Assembly: GCA_963978905.1 (NCBI GenBank) | Contig: OZ022258.1 | Location: forward strand, 52,064,591-52,128,590 | Source of the DNA: Trichostrongylus colubriformis | Taxonomy: Eukaryota > Nematoda > Chromadorea > Rhabditida > Trichostrongylidae | Reading direction: 5' to 3' | Length of the DNA stretch: 64,000 nt | Shown: piece after piece, positions 32,045 through 44,884 of the stretch | Layout of the letters: each line of letters opens with the position of its first letter | Position numbering within the stretch: position 1 is the stretch's first letter | The notes under the pieces: model-generated | The model's input: the letters and a program-made list of their open reading frames with translations, nothing else | Databases searched by the model: none | What the model was told of the DNA's origin: nothing | Position numbers and translations under genes: made by a program

Positions 32045-33496
32045 TTATGACCATGCCAGGAATACGATAATCAAGGCAGGAGAGTATAATGGTTAAGAGG
32101 TTCCAATCAATAACGAAGTGAAATCAAGCTCGCTCGATTTTTCCACTTTTTCTTATCGGCTCGGTTAGATTTACTGCTACACGCAACCAGGAGTCCAAGG
32201 TGACCCTGTATAGCGCTTTGTAGGAAACCATTGTATATACAGTGAACGGGTAAGGAGAATGATATCGGGCCGTCCCCCCCCCCACCTCTCGAGGGCTCTA
32301 ATTCTTCAAAAACACCCCCATGGAATGTTCGAGTCTGCTCGCCAGCCTCGCTCCACCTAGATGAGCGCACTGCGTGCTGGGTGTGCCCATTACACATTCA
32401 CGTGACTCAGGCGAAGAGGTCTTACCAAACTCGTTTCACCAGGATGTCAAGAAGGCAAAGAATGAAAAAATGACCATTTCGCGATTTCCGATTCTTCTCG
32501 CCTCATTCTTTCTCAATGTAGAATAATATAGCTCCTTAGCGTTTATTTTCAAATTTTCCATCAAATATAATATCTTTAAGTGTCAGTAAACATCACTATT
32601 CTATCAACTTATCTTTGAGGTCAACCTTTTCCTGATTTCGCGCTAAAAAATGCTATCAAAACAGAAAACTAGTGCAATGACGCTTGGACTACCCCTCTTC
32701 ATAGGCTTGGCCCCGTGTAAACATAGAATGGAAACCGTAATCTTGCAAGAGGTGGGATAAGTAATGAAGCTTCCAATCCTTTCACCCAGTCCAAAGATTC
32801 TACTTTTATATTATACAATATTATGAGCGAAATTTGCGACTAGTTTCTCAAAACTCAATAAGCTCATTCTGCCAGTAACTGAAGCGGGGGTGTGCGTCCT
32901 TATGTCAGGATTTCCGCACCGCGGCATGTCGCAAGCGAAGCAATGTGGACGAGCTAAAGGCGCCATGTTGTTGGGTCCCAAAGCGATTACAAGTCAACTG
33001 CGTATCGCATCCCTAGCATTGCTGTGTAATCGTTGTAAGACCAGTGGTCTGCGTCTCAATACAAAGTGCGCAAATCGTACGGCACGCGACGCGCGAGCTA
33101 GGCGAGCTATAATTAGTTGGGTCCTGAAGCGACTCCCGTGTCCTACGCCTTATTTTACCTCCACAACACGCTAAACGCTAAGCTAATTTTCTTTTCTAAT
33201 TACACATACTTAAAAGAGAGACTAAGGGGATGCGAGGTAAACTCTGACTGGTCTCCCAAAACAAGTTTTGAGATAATTTCCTTATTAAGAAGTCAACATT
33301 CAAGAGTGAACGCTCCTTGAGGTTTTTAGACACATCAACAATTAGGCAGACATCTAATGCGTAGTTCTTGTAGTTATTTTTACCTGTCGTTATCAGTTGC
33401 TCAGCCTTTTATTTATTCATGTCTTATTGCTGAATGTGAAACCCTTTAACTTAATAAAAAACACATAAACTTGAGCACTGTTTTGTCGCGAAGCCT
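32045..33496. other. no supported gene
   Basis: A poly-C tract (about 32274-32283) and several unrecognised open frames are present (the longest is 94-96 codons). None has a domain or splice context I can support. Confidence 0.45.
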
Positions 33497-34131
33497 CATG
33501 TTTATCTGAATATGTATTGAACAATGTGAGACTTGCAAAATTTATTCCAAAAGATTCCAAATTTTTTGTAAAAGTCTTTTTGGGACTAAAAAGACTTTTA
33601 CAAAATCTGCGAAAAATCGTTGCAAAAAAGTTTTGAGCTTTATTGGCAAGCTTTCGTCGTCTAGTGCCTTTCTCAAGCCTGAAATGGTACAAATTAAAAT
33701 CTATCGAGATACTCTATTTCATAGCCGCTCCGGTTTATTTGTACCATACTGACTTACTGCTGCCACGGAACCTATCCTCTTAGTGGGATCCCTGGTAGGG
33801 GAGCATAATATGCTAAGCATGATAAGCAGGATTCTGCTCCACAACCAGGGATCCCACCAAGACGGTAAGGATAGGTTCCGGTGGCAGCAGTAAGTCAGTG
33901 TAGTACAAATAAACCGGAGCGGCTCTGAAATAAAGTCGCTCGATAGGTTTTAATTTGTACCATTTCAGGCTTGAGAAAGGCGCTAGGCGCCAAAAGCTTG
34001 CCAATAAAGCTCGAAAATTTTTGCAACGATTTTTCGCAATCGATTTTGTAAAAGGCTTTTCGAGTCTTTTGGAATAAATTTTGCAAGTCTCACATTATTC
34101 AATACATATTTGAAAAACAAATAAACATCTT
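33497..34131. mobile_element. 635-bp foldback (long inverted-repeat) element
   Basis: Two arms of about 300 bp are reverse complements: 33497-33810 (catgtttatctgaatatgta, then ttgcaaaatttattcc, gctttattggcaagctt, gaaatggtacaaatt and gggatccctggt) and 33830-34131 in inverted order. The spacer is about 20 bp. The arms differ by scattered substitutions, so this is an aged foldback or MITE. No target duplication is evident. The words gcttgagaaaggc and gccaataaagctc lie in each arm. Confidence 0.85.
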
Positions 34132-35555
34132 CTCTTGCTAAGGTTAAAAAAACTTCTAAAGATTAAAAATCGCATGTAACAATGCACGGTACCCCGAATA
34201 ATTGGTCAGAGAGATCGAGGTTAGAGAACTAGTTCCATTAACTCACGGCGCCCTCCCTCCGCTCAGTATCGAGAGAGTTTCCCTTATTTCAGGGCACTGC
34301 CGAGTGTCCGGGAGAATAAGTCCCTCCTCTACGTGGTTCAAGTAAGACTCCCCTCCCGTTTTTGACCTCTACAATACCAGTCACTGTTGCCGGACCCGGA
34401 CTGCATGCAATGTGTTTTGTTGCGACTATGTATCCTTACCCACGACAAAAAAATTTTTACACTTTCCCTTACACGGGTTCGCTATAATCTGCTTATCCAG
34501 AGTTTAGATTCTAGTGCTCATTGCTGACCTCTGCAGGTACGACCCCACTCCTATACGGTCATATAGGACCCCTGCAATCGAGGAATCTTCAACTCCCGGT
34601 ATACCTTTCCTTATTTCGTCAATTCAAAACATTTGCACTATGTTTCGTCTATCTACAGCAGTATAACGCATTGACTTTTTATTCCTAATAAATGCAGCGA
34701 ACATCGGACAACGCTTATCGCTGTCTCTGCTTCTCTGATCTCTTCGCTACCTACCAATATTTACTGTTCCATCGAAAACCGCACATTGTGCAATGTGTCG
34801 AGGTAGGCCACAGAGAAAAGCTATTTGTAAAGCGAGCGAAAGATAACTCTTCCTTCAGTCTCCTTTTTTTGCTCTGCTTTGTGTCCTCCAGAAGCAGTAT
34901 GACCCAGAGCCGATCTTATGTAGTTCCATTTACCGCTATCAGGGAGCTGGATAATACCGCCGCTCGTTGCCGCAGGATTCTCCGATGATAAGGACTCCTG
35001 GGCCAGTTGTCGGCATTTTTTTGGTGTTTCGCTGGAGGCACACCGGTTCACTGGCACTGTGCCAGAACATGAATAAATGTAATGGCTGCTATATTTAAGT
35101 GCCACAAAGATAACAAATCACCTCCACCATGCCAACTCTTCCACCAGTGTTTGAGAAATTGCATTATCGATCTGTCAACAGCATTAGCCTCCATCTAATG
35201 CCGAAGTTCATGTCATTTCCATCGTTTCTTGTTATATTTCATATTTCATAAAATTCATATCGTATAACCCATATTTGAAATCATTTTTGTAAAGAATCAA
35301 CTCGTTTCTTTGAAAAAAAATAATTGGGAATTTGCGAGATTTTGAGGAAAGAAAAAAAAGGATTCTGCTACTGCTGGCGACTTGTTGCCCTAGCTTATTT
35401 ATGAATTTCGGTGGATCTTATGTAAAACCGCTGTCCCTCTTTGCATCGGAAGCTTTAAGCTGGCACCAGTACCGTCTCCACTAGTCATCCGCGTAAGAAA
35501 CAGCTTACTGGCTTATCCTTCTACCTTCAAGGACATGCAGTATCCCATTCTTTTT
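34132..35555. other. no supported gene
   Basis: Short open frames on both strands, none recognised, and no repeat termini seen. Confidence 0.45.
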
Positions 35556-35559
35556 CAAA

Positions 35560-35800
35560 GGGCCTCAAAGACAGAAGTCTGATCATCATACGGCGGACGT
35601 CCTAGTGCTAATTTCTGGATTTGAGGAATTCCGTCAGATATTTGTCTGGAATAGCAATTATAATATCGCATAACGTGTCCTGCCCATTCGAACCTTGAAC
35701 CCTTGGCGAGTGCGACAGTCATATTGATCTTCGACCATTGGCAGAAATTGGAACTCGTCTGCCTTTCTGACCTTTGACTTGCCTGCACTTGCCTGTATCG
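35560..35800 (-). pseudogene. RTE-type reverse transcriptase, degraded C-terminal fragment
   Basis: The minus-strand translation contains FEWAGHVMR followed about 30 residues later by LGRPPYDD. It matches the (K)xRWAGHVMR...GRPPxRW signature that closes RTE/BovB-clade reverse transcriptases. The rest is degenerate and no catalytic core is present. Sequence at 35830 and beyond, up to the MITE arm, is unrelated. Confidence 0.6.
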
Positions 35801-35876
35801 CCTGTATACTCCAAATATTCTTCGCTCAACAGTGCAGGCTGGCCGACCATGTGTAGTCGGGGTTGCCGAAGCGCGC

Positions 35877-36005
35877 CTTGAAGGAATCGTCCACGGAAAA
35901 ATGAGTTTTTGTGTTACCCATATGTTTATTTTGTATTTGCCTGATGTGGGCCTCATGCAAAGCTTCACGCGAAAAAATGTGAATCCGGCTAAGATACAGC
36001 ACCAC
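35877..36005. mobile_element. AGGAATCGT-family MITE, single arm
   Basis: One arm: aaggaatcgtccacggaaaa, then tgttacccata, gtatttgcctgatgtggg, cttcacgcgaaaaaatg and aatccggctaagatacag. It directly adjoins the RTE fragment. Confidence 0.65.
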
Positions 36006-36009
36006 AGAG

Positions 36010-37436
36010 TACGTCCGGGTGGGCACGAAATTTTGGTAGAACAGGTAGTATCGCTGAATTTTGGATGATAACAAGAAATAGAAACCTTTGCAAACGACTA
36101 CTTTTGTGGTATGATCTCGTCCAAGTTGAAAGTCCTGAAGGCTTCATTTTCTAAATTATTGAAGGTTTTCTTCAACCTTTCCTTCGCTTTCGGCTTCTTC
36201 ATTACTCTCAGAGACTATACCGAACGCGATGTCTGACGAAGATTATCGTAAATTGTGCTTTAAACGGCAGCACAGGTTGATAGCATAGAAAATGCTAAGA
36301 AATTCATACGACGGTGCGAAACTGAGCATTTTTATATTTTCTCAGTGGCATACATTGCTTCACACCCCGCAAATCGTATTGTTTGCTTAGGCTACTTAGA
36401 CTCACGGGGTGCCCTCCATCACAAGGACCAAGGATTAAGTGGAATGTCCTGCAAGACCTTAACTAGCATCTCCATGTTCAATAGCTGATATGCTCGCAGT
36501 TGAACGTTTGATATTGCTGGATGGGTCTTGTTGGAGAGGATTTGCGTCATATCGTACCACGGTTAGTCGCGAGGACTCCACGTACTTGATGGCACTAATC
36601 GCCGACACGGTTGAGGTCTTTCAATCGACTGATAACGACCATGTTTGCTTTGCTGTTTAGAGCTGAGCTCATCGATAAGAACACTTCGCATTCGCCAACT
36701 TTTTGAACTCACATTTGACTCGATCAGCGATGTTTGTCGTCATGGCTCTACGTTTTCTTCGTCATTTCTCGCTGAAAATTATTACACTATTTTCTTTCAC
36801 TATACTGAACTATTTTGATCTTTGTAAGTATTACAGGTTACAGAAAACCTTGTCTGTAGGGGTAAAAAAGGCTACAGATTTTGGCGCTAATCAACCCCTC
36901 CTGCGGGATGCGCCGTTGGCCCGGATAGTCGGGATACACTGGAAGTGGGGTGCTCTTCACCAGTCACCACATCACCCCCCCCCCATACTTTCTTAAATTT
37001 GTTATTTCAATATGATCACAATTACTGCCGACAATGCTAAGCGATTTTTAGTCAGAACCTTGAGGCCCCTGTTTGCGCCCTAAGCTAGCACATATCGCGT
37101 CAGCGAAACGCGAAATGACACCACGCGAAATTTCTGCGCTAATGACGTGTACCCGTGGAGTTAGTAAATTTGTCTTACACGCAGTTACCGAAAAAATTCC
37201 ACACTTTGCTGGCACAAATCGGTTTCTCTGAATAAGATTCCAGGAAAAAAAAACGAGAGAGAACTAGATAGGCCTATCTGGAAAAATCTTCATATTTTTC
37301 TGCATCCTGTGAACAACGCTTTGCTGACTTCGAAAAGCTGTGAAAAGTAATATGCTCTAGCTTGCATCCGTAGCGCATCGACGACGGGAATGCGCTGTGT
37401 GCTCTATCTTGTAGCGCTTTACAGACTGAATTCGTC
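36010..37436. other. upstream flank of the first CHK-like gene; no other gene seen
   Basis: No recognisable coding region. A splice-acceptor-like word gctttacag ends at 37424, 12 nt before the ATG of the gene at 37437, and is a candidate spliced-leader acceptor. A C-rich run lies near 36977. Confidence 0.45.
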
Positions 37437-40400
37437 ATGCATCTGTACACACCAGCGGATGGGCTCTTCCGTACCCATGTCACGTGGGAGGACATTGAAG
37501 AAGATATGCAACGCGAGCTGAGCACTTCAGCTTCATTCGGTTCCAATAAGTCTGTCAAAGATGTTGGAGAGGGAAACGTGAGTGGATAAATCATTGAATT
37601 GTCATTTTTACGATAAACATGGTCTTCATATTCCCAAGCCTTTTCGGTATCATTAATCCGACACAATAATATAAGCATGTATTTATTTTTTGCTGAGTAT
37701 GGTCCATTTGTTGAGCATATTTTCTGTCCCAGAGCCTCATGCCAATTTGAATGTGTGAAAAAACATTCCAAACACTTGTGAACAAACATTTGTGTGGGAT
37801 TCCAAAATTTTATTTTATTTTCTGCTGGATCACATCGCATTTATATTTATTCATATGCATACTTATATATTGTAAATTTGTGAGTTATTTTTGCAACATT
37901 TTCCCTGCAATTTTGTTAAGCCTTGCAGATACTTAGTGGGTGGGATGCATTGAGAGGGCACCCAATACAATACAACAATAAGTTTAGATTCCAATCTCTA
38001 CCCTTGCGATAAGAATGAAGTTTTTTTGAAAATGACTTAGATAGCTCCTTTTCTTCGAATGTCGCCTGGGTTCCAGTGCATACCAGTGCAAATGACGAGG
38101 TCATGGAATATATGTGTAACTTTCATAAGCTGATTTCAATTACATTTTTAGTTCATTTTTCTCAATTTATCTTTCTAAATCCACTCAGTATTCAAATGTC
38201 AATTTATCTCGATACAACAGTACAAACAAATGTGTTTAATACAAGAAAATTGCTTTTGAAATATTAGGACTTAGTGTTTGGTATATGTAGAATATAGATT
38301 TGAAAAAAAGACATATATTTCTTATAGCCTCGCAGTTAGGCAATACATTTACGCATATTATATTTACTCAGTATATGTTTCCTGACTTTCTGAGTTTAGC
38401 ACAGTTCCTAGTGCGAACTGGTTTTTTAGGGTTTCATGTCGAAACTTCTACTCATTTACCCTGATTGGCAGAACAAGGACAAAGAATTACCGGATAAATT
38501 CTTAGCAAAGGTAAATCGACTTCTCTGAGTCTGAGATAGAAAAAAAGACACCGCCCTTCGATTTTTGTTAACTACTGTCTATAGTGATTTCGACGTGCTG
38601 CTAGTTGGCACCATCTTTATATTTATTGCTGATGGGAGGGGATTATGAGCATCTGCTTTCTGTGAATGATGATCAGGAGGCATGCACTTCTGGCTGGCGT
38701 GTAACGCATTTATCACTGCACTTCTCAATGAAGTTCAGATTCTCTCTCCACTCGCCGTACAGAAGCTATCGGCTGATATTGCAAAGCATTCCGACGTTCA
38801 TAATCGCTTCGCCGACCCAGAATTCATGGATAGGTTCGAGGCAATCCAGAAGCGTGTAAGTTTCTTGCAGCTATTTTCTTAAGGAGATGGATTATCTCAT
38901 TTTATTTCCAAATGTCTCATAATCCAAGGAGGGATCAGGCAATGCCACAGTTTATCATTTAGCTATTCAGGTGGCGACCATTTTCATTCTCGTGGTGTGG
39001 GGATCAATGCCCGTATAGACGAACCAAGCCTTCCAATCCCTGAGCTTGATGAATTGTAGGTGAATTGGTGCCGGTATCGTCTGGAAGGATAAAAGCACCA
39101 ACGTGTACATTGGCTGGTCCCCACATGTCATTGTATAGGCCAAATCGTATTCACCTGCCAACACGATTCCGAATGGAACTAGAATGCCCAATAAGGGATC
39201 AATTGACCTCAGAAACTTTGCCCTTTTATCCATTTATAATTTCTTTAGCCGAAACTTATGAATATACCTAAGTGTTCAGTGTCACAATGCTGAAGTGACC
39301 ACCTATAGTCATCTGATCAAGATTCCTAAAGAGAAGACCAGCATACCTAAGGTGAGGCTCACTGATAATTCACTCTATTTTCATGGTCCATCTTTTTTTC
39401 AGATCTACTACATGAGAAAATTCGACGAAAACAATCCAGTGAAGGGATACATACTGATGGAATACCTCGAGAATATTAAAGGAATACATATTTTTGAAAA
39501 TATATCACTAAAAGAAGTGAGAAAGGTTGGTGCATATGCCCATGGACCTTCGGCAATTGCATTTTTGACTGGGCCCCAATGACTCGAATGGTATCACGTA
39601 CTACATCGCATAGATATTTGTAGTGTCCTTCAAAACAACTAGTCAGGTCATTCCAGAAGGATCGCCCCCGCGCCTTAGCCCATGGTTAGTTCCTAGGGGA
39701 GCCAGCAGGGCATCTAGCAGGTGGCGATGCTATTCGCATGACGCTTGATCAGAGACAGCATTAGGGATAATGTGGTTATTGAAAAATTCCTAAAAAGAAG
39801 TCGTGAAGAGTAGAGGCCCAAAGAGCTTATCCATGGCGAAATCCGCGTTGAAAAGCGCGGCCCCGAAATGAAATGTAGTAACAGTGTAGCGGTTAACAGC
39901 CGACATTTGAATGACAGACTCCGCCTCCAGGCGGACTGATTTCTGGTTGGCTACTATGAGTGCGGCCAAGGGTATGCGACAGGATCGAAGGTATTGCGGC
40001 GCGCTTTCGAAGTTTTAGCTTGAAGCTCTCTCGAAGAATAGATGCTGTGGTATTTCCAAACATTTCATTGTATTTACTTTGCAACATGCCAATGGATAAC
40101 TAGTCCGGACTGCCCGCCTCTTGACGGAAAAGCCGTCTGCATCGAGAATCAACGGTGAGAAGAGGGTCCTATTTTGTTTTTTTTTCCAGCATCGCATTAC
40201 TGAGCACCTCGGCTTTTATATTCACTACATTTCGCACTGTTCTTCCAAATTTCTCCTACCGTTGTCTTTAAGCCGCTGAATTCCAGATTCTGAATTGCCT
40301 TGCCGTTCTCGAAGCAAATTCGCTTCGTATCCCACCGGAAGAAAGAGCAAATTTTATCGACAAACCTTTTGAAACGGTGTTCGCTTCGATGTTTGAGGAT

Positions 40401-43400
40401 GAGGTGAGCAACCTTCTATATTAACACGAATAGCCAGTGTTCCACACAAAAGAAGATCATTCGGCTCTTATTACTTGTATTTTTTTACATATTTAACTCA
40501 GGTATCGCAAAATATTCTGAAAATGTTTCGCTCACTTGGTGATGGTAGACTAACAGAAAAAGCTGACCAGCTCGAGAAAGTTTTGCCTGACCTCATCGAT
40601 ATTCCATCGGTAGAAAATATACCAGAAGAACTTGGTGAGCTTTTCCTCATCTACTCTTTTTTTTGAAGGTAAAGGCACATTTCATGATCGTTAGGTGGCG
40701 GATGCCACCTGGATGGGTGGAGCTACTTACGCCAGATAATCGCTTTGTGGAGTCGCACTCGCGGCGCCACCAGTACGAACCGTTGCCGTTGGGAACCTGG
40801 CTGTGCGTGGCTGCGTCCCTCTGCGCTTCCACCCATGACACACTGCCTCCTGCACCCATGCCACCATGCCTCCTCCACCCATGCCACACTGCCTCGCTTG
40901 GCCTGCCACTGGCACGCGCACCGTCGAGCCGCTCGCGATGGGCGGTCACGCGATTTAGTGGCGTAAGTAGCCTACCCCACCTAGATCACCGTTAGATGAA
41001 GGGCGGGATGTCCTCTCTCTGAGGCCGTCGTCAGGCTGCGATTTTGCGGTGTCTCGACTCCGCACGCGAAATTCTGGCATTTCACAATCTCATGGTCGTA
41101 GTATCCCCTGCGAAAGTGCGACTCCGCAAAACGTAAAATCGCGAAGTCTGACGGCGACCTTGAAGGGCTTTACGTAACTTCTCCTACCACTGACGATTCG
41201 AAGGCACGCGTCCTCAAGTGGAGGAGGAATTCGGCATTATCAATGGCAGTTTAAAATTTGTTGTGAACTATTCTAGACTCTTTTCTAACAAATTACTATA
41301 TCGACCTTCCAACTCATTTGCTGGGGAAAGTTTCAATGCCCCTGCTCCAAAATGAAAGAGGCCGTGAAGGGCGAAATGTTCCGCGTCCAGTGTGTTCACA
41401 AATGGCAAGGCTCGTAACTCCGTCTCCAAAGCAGCTGAATCAACGGCGAGCGGTACAACGGGTGGTGTGTCTTGGTCAAATGCAGGGTTAACCCTGGCGG
41501 CCACGTCCTGCGAACTGATGTCAAGTAGGTGCTCGTAAAGACAGAAGTCGACGCTCGCCCACTTTTGAACCAGTTGCGGCTTTACGCACTGACGCACGCG
41601 CTTTTATACCCATGGGGCTGAAACTTGGAGAACTTTCTGCACTGACCCAACGACATACGTGAATTTCCGAAAAAAAAACTTGGAAAAATTTATAATTGTT
41701 GTAATTAGGGCAGAGTTAACGAATCGAAGTCCATGAATGATAGTTCAATTTTTTACGGCGATAAAAAAACCTAAAATAATGCATCAGCTGTCTCCACACA
41801 AAAAGACCCTATTGCGCAAGTCTGATAAGTAGTGGATTTTCTCCCTGGTTTATAACGAAAGCTGAATGCGTGGCACACCGGAGAGAGCAACCCTTCTTTT
41901 CTGTGACTCCACCCCTCCTTCCCAATTTTGATGATGAGCTGCGGAGCTTAGGAAGTACCAGGTTCTTCTTGCCAACTTGTTCACAGTTCTACCGGCAGCA
42001 AGCGAAGAGTAGAAGCAAGCTATTTAGGCATGGAGCGTGTTTTGTGTCATGGAGATTTATGGTCCATGAATATTTTGTGGAGGCAGAGCGGAGATGAACT
42101 CAAGGTTGCAGCAATCGTTGATTATCAGGTAAATCATATTAGATGCTTAAGTTTGAACATGCTGGAAGGTGTAGAAGACACTTTTTTGAGTCATCCTGGG
42201 ACATTTTTTTTGAACAGTGAGCTTGAAAGTGAAGAACTGCGGCCATACTTTGGATAAGGAAATTTTCAAAAACCTAGAAAATCGGCCAGCTGACCCGTTT
42301 GCATTCTTCTAGTTGCGTCGGGGATTTCTCGACAGTTTAAGAAATATTACATGCGTTGCTCTAGTAGTATGGGGGTCGAGGCTCGGCTGTCAGAACACTC
42401 GAAATGGGTCTCGGCTAGGCGAATTGGGTCAGGGAGTGCGACAAGTGTGACTAGTCCCGTTGTGAATAAACAGCGTGCCATGATATGTGGCCACAGCCTC
42501 CATGCGTGGCTTGATCTTCTCACTGGACAATCCTGGGAAATGATGTGATTGCCGAAAACATTCATCTTCATTTCCAATCACCTGAATGTCGTGCACGGAA
42601 AAGTGAGTTTCTCTGTTATTCACTTATTTGTGTTGTACTTGCCTAATAAGGGCCGAATGCAAAGTTTAAGCGGAAAGGTGAGAATCCGGCCAAGATACAG
42701 CTACTCGGAGTGGTTGCCGAGAGCATCCGAGTAAGTGCTCTTTCGTGTCGCCGCCGCGGTTGGTGACGGGAACTAGGGCTATTCACGTAACCTTCCTTTC
42801 CCACTGCGCGTCTCCAACCATTGCGGATGACCGGGCAGGCATTTACCCTAAGGCCGCTATCCCTGCATCCCTCCGCCACACTTTAACAAGCTGAATTTTA
42901 ATCGATTTCTCACGTTTCCGCGTGAAACGTCGCATGCGGCCCTTACAAGGCAAATGCAACGTAAATACACGGGTGAAGCAGAACCTAATTTTTTTCCGTG
43001 CACGATTCCTCGAATGTTTTGCAATCCGCATATCAAAAGAAACTTCGTATCATCCACTTCGCAAGTTTTGCATAAAACGGTAAAATGTTGCCACTTTCGG
43101 GAGCAATGACCTCCCAATTTCAACCGCTATAATCTCAGCGCTACCGACACCTGGCCGCTGTTCTCCACTGCCAATTTCAGGTAGATTACTGCCGTCTCAG
43201 TAGAGACACGAACAAAGCAATACAGTTATTTTGGTCAATTAAGGTAACAATATATGTAAGTTTTTTTAGATAGCTCACTTCGGCTGTCCCGCAAGCGATT
43301 TGGTTCGTATGTTTTCTGCATCCCTCAGTGGAAAAGATAGACGAGCACATTGGGAGGAGCTTTTGGAAGACTTTTATGGATATCTAAAAAACGAAATGGG

Positions 43401-44669
43401 CAATGAAAAAATGCCTTACACACTCGAACAGGTATTCTATATCCGCTTGTTCCACTATTAGAGGAACTCGTTGTACAGAGTCGACCACAGAATTCTTGAT
43501 TTGTTGCCAGAGGCGGGGAAAAAATTTCGTCACTGACATAACAACTTGGAGCATTCAGCCAACGTATAAGCAGTTCCTGTTTTTATTCGAATATTTCCCC
43601 TTACAAATTTCATTTCCTGAAAACCCAAGGGGTTACGCGTTTTCCCGAGGTCCATCCACAATCACCACGCCTTGGCATCGTGCCAAAGCGTCGAGAGTAC
43701 TATTCACTCCAGGTGTTTTACTCAGACTGAACTTTTTTTTTACAATACACTCCTTTTTCGCATATCCTCCATTTTCGTCGCTTCACTTAATTATTGTTGT
43801 TTGCTGTCACGCTTGTTTCACATTACAATAAATGGACAAATTCGCAGTACATTACATCAAATGAAAATAGTGTCTGCCCGCAGCCAGCAGACAACTCGGC
43901 CATTGGAGACTGCAGTTCAAGGTGAAACGCGCAGGAATCGCAGTAGAGCCCCAAGGGATACTAACGGGAGTTTCGCTAAGCATCTGTCCTGAGCTCGAAT
44001 GTTCGTTTACAGAAACCAGCGCTTCCAGATACTCTTTCTTTCCTTGCCTCCTTTTTGGTGCCCTTTTTGGTGCCTTTAAGCTCAAAAAACTTATTTTGAT
44101 ACTTTGTTTTTGATTTGGTTAGCTAGCGGTTTTCGCTCGCGATACCAATATTGTTACAAGGATGTCGAGTTATGTGTGAAAGCTTATTTGTGGACGAACT
44201 CGATCTCGATTTGCCGCACATTACGCCCTGCACGAATAAAGTGCGGGTTGAAATTTGATCCGAGACTAGAGATTTTACTCATTTCTCACCATCTTCCGGA
44301 AAAAATTTTTCTGCTCCTGATATTTTTGCTATTAGACAGTACTTACTCAGCATTTCAGTTGAAAGAATCCTATCGTCGATTCTTCCCTGTGGGTGCCTTT
44401 TTGATAGTGCCATTGATAGGACCACTTTTCCAACATATCTTCACATCTCCCGATGAAGACCTGAAGAAAAAGGTGATCTCTTACATTCTTTTCTACTTCC
44501 TTTGCGTCTGCCTTTTTTTTAGAATTTCATTTTGAACTATCATAGAATATTAATTGACTGTTTGCAGTGCACGGAGATTATAATGGAAAAGACTGAATGT
44601 ATTCTGGAAGACATGCTTTACTTCCACGAAAGGAATATGAAGATCAAAAGAAAAGAACCTACTGAATGA
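37437..44669 (+). CDS. CHK-kinase-like (DUF1679/EcKL-type) protein, paralogue 1
   Basis: Eleven exons give about 420 aa: 37437-37577, 38430-38510, 38739-38855, 39280-39351, 39403-39525, 40287-40403, 40502-40634, 42028-42128, 43270-43431, 44359-44472 and 44568-44669. All introns have gt...ag ends, and frames join without stops. The start MHLYTPADGLF matches the paralogue's MSLFTPADGI. Kinase-fold landmarks are GFMSKLLLIYPDW (nucleotide-loop region), GYILMEYLE (hinge, with the EYL motif), VLCHGDLWSMN (catalytic HxDxxxxN, exon 8) and AAIVDYQ (metal-binding aspartate). The C-terminal block is LKESYRRFFPVGAFLIVPLI. The family is cytosolic and phosphorylates small molecules; nematode members are a large lineage expansion, and the substrate here is unknown. 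Length is normal for the family. Exon 4 is divergent from the paralogue. A trans-splice-like acceptor sits 12 nt before the ATG. Confidence 0.85.
40712..40985 (+). mobile_element. GC-rich MITE, copy in intron 7 of the CHK-like gene
   Basis: The ends are inverted: gtggagctacttacgccaga on the left and ggcgtaagtagcctacccc on the right. The interior is GC-rich with gcgtccctctgcgcttcc followed by cccatgacacactgcctcc. The words tgcctctacgtctcc and atgccaccctgcctcg at 44885-45085, and gcgtctccaccgatgacac plus cctgcctcg on the minus strand of 45725-45950, mark two relatives. Overlapping open frames on both strands are artefacts of this composition. Confidence 0.6.
41013..41165. mobile_element. small MITE with gcgattttgcgg-type ends
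   Basis: The left half reads ggctgcgattttgcggtgtc and the right half gcaaaacgtaaaatcgcgaa, then gtctgacgg; the ends are imperfect inverted repeats. A colinear relative lies at 50505-50690 in the corresponding intron of the second CHK-like gene. Confidence 0.55.
41268..41597 (-). CDS. unrecognised 109-codon ORF, antisense in a CHK-gene intron
   Basis: The frame is 109 codons with protein-like composition (for example QDVAARVNPAFDQDTPPVVP and ELRALPFVNTLDAEHFALHG). No domain is recognised. It lies wholly in intron 7 of the plus-strand CHK-like gene. It could be a transposon or retroelement remnant or an exon of a nested gene. No promoter, signal peptide or splice partner is evident. Confidence 0.25.
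   Translation of the reverse strand: MRQCVKPQLVQKWASVDFCLYEHLLDISSQDVAARVNPAFDQDTPPVVPLAVDSAALETELRALPFVNTLDAEHFALHGLFHFGAGALKLSPANELEGRYSNLLEKSLE
42587..43018. mobile_element. AGGAATCGT-family MITE, complete copy
   Basis: This is the best-preserved member. The left arm reads tcgtgcacggaaaagtgagt, then tctctgttatt, ttgcctaataagggcc and aatccggccaag. The right arm reads tttctcacgtttccgcgtga, then gcggcccttacaaggcaaa and ttccgtgcacgattcctc. The arms are about 120-130 bp and the core contains gcgcgtctccaaccattgcg. There is no coding capacity. It lies in intron 8 of the CHK-like gene. Confidence 0.75.
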
Positions 44670-44679
44670 TCAAATTCTT

Positions 44680-44685
44680 AATAAA
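44680..44685 (+). terminator. polyadenylation signal AATAAA
   Basis: AATAAA lies 11 nt after the stop codon of the first CHK-like gene, giving a very short 3' UTR of the kind common in nematodes. Confidence 0.6.
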
Positions 44686-44884
44686 GGTTATTGGTATTGG
44701 ATTTACACGAAGAAGGGGAACATCCGCTTCTTATAATTTTTTCTTTTGGAACCGTGAGTAGAAGTAATCGAGTAGGCATAACATTAGCTGTAGACGTGTT
44801 ATCTCGGACGGCAAGGTTTCGACCAACAACTCTTATCATATCACGATAAAGAACTCGCAGTGATCTTCGAGAACCTCGAGCGGG

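Noticed and set aside
37274..37840. 188-codon minus-strand ORF at the start of the first CHK-like gene
   Set aside because: It is antisense to exon 1 (37437-37577), which has a clear paralogue at 48088-48228 with the same length and donor. The minus frame has no recognisable domain.
40647..40995. Overlapping ORFs on both strands in GC-rich DNA
   Set aside because: They coincide with a GC-rich MITE in a CHK-gene intron. All frames are open because of composition, and the paralogous gene lacks them.
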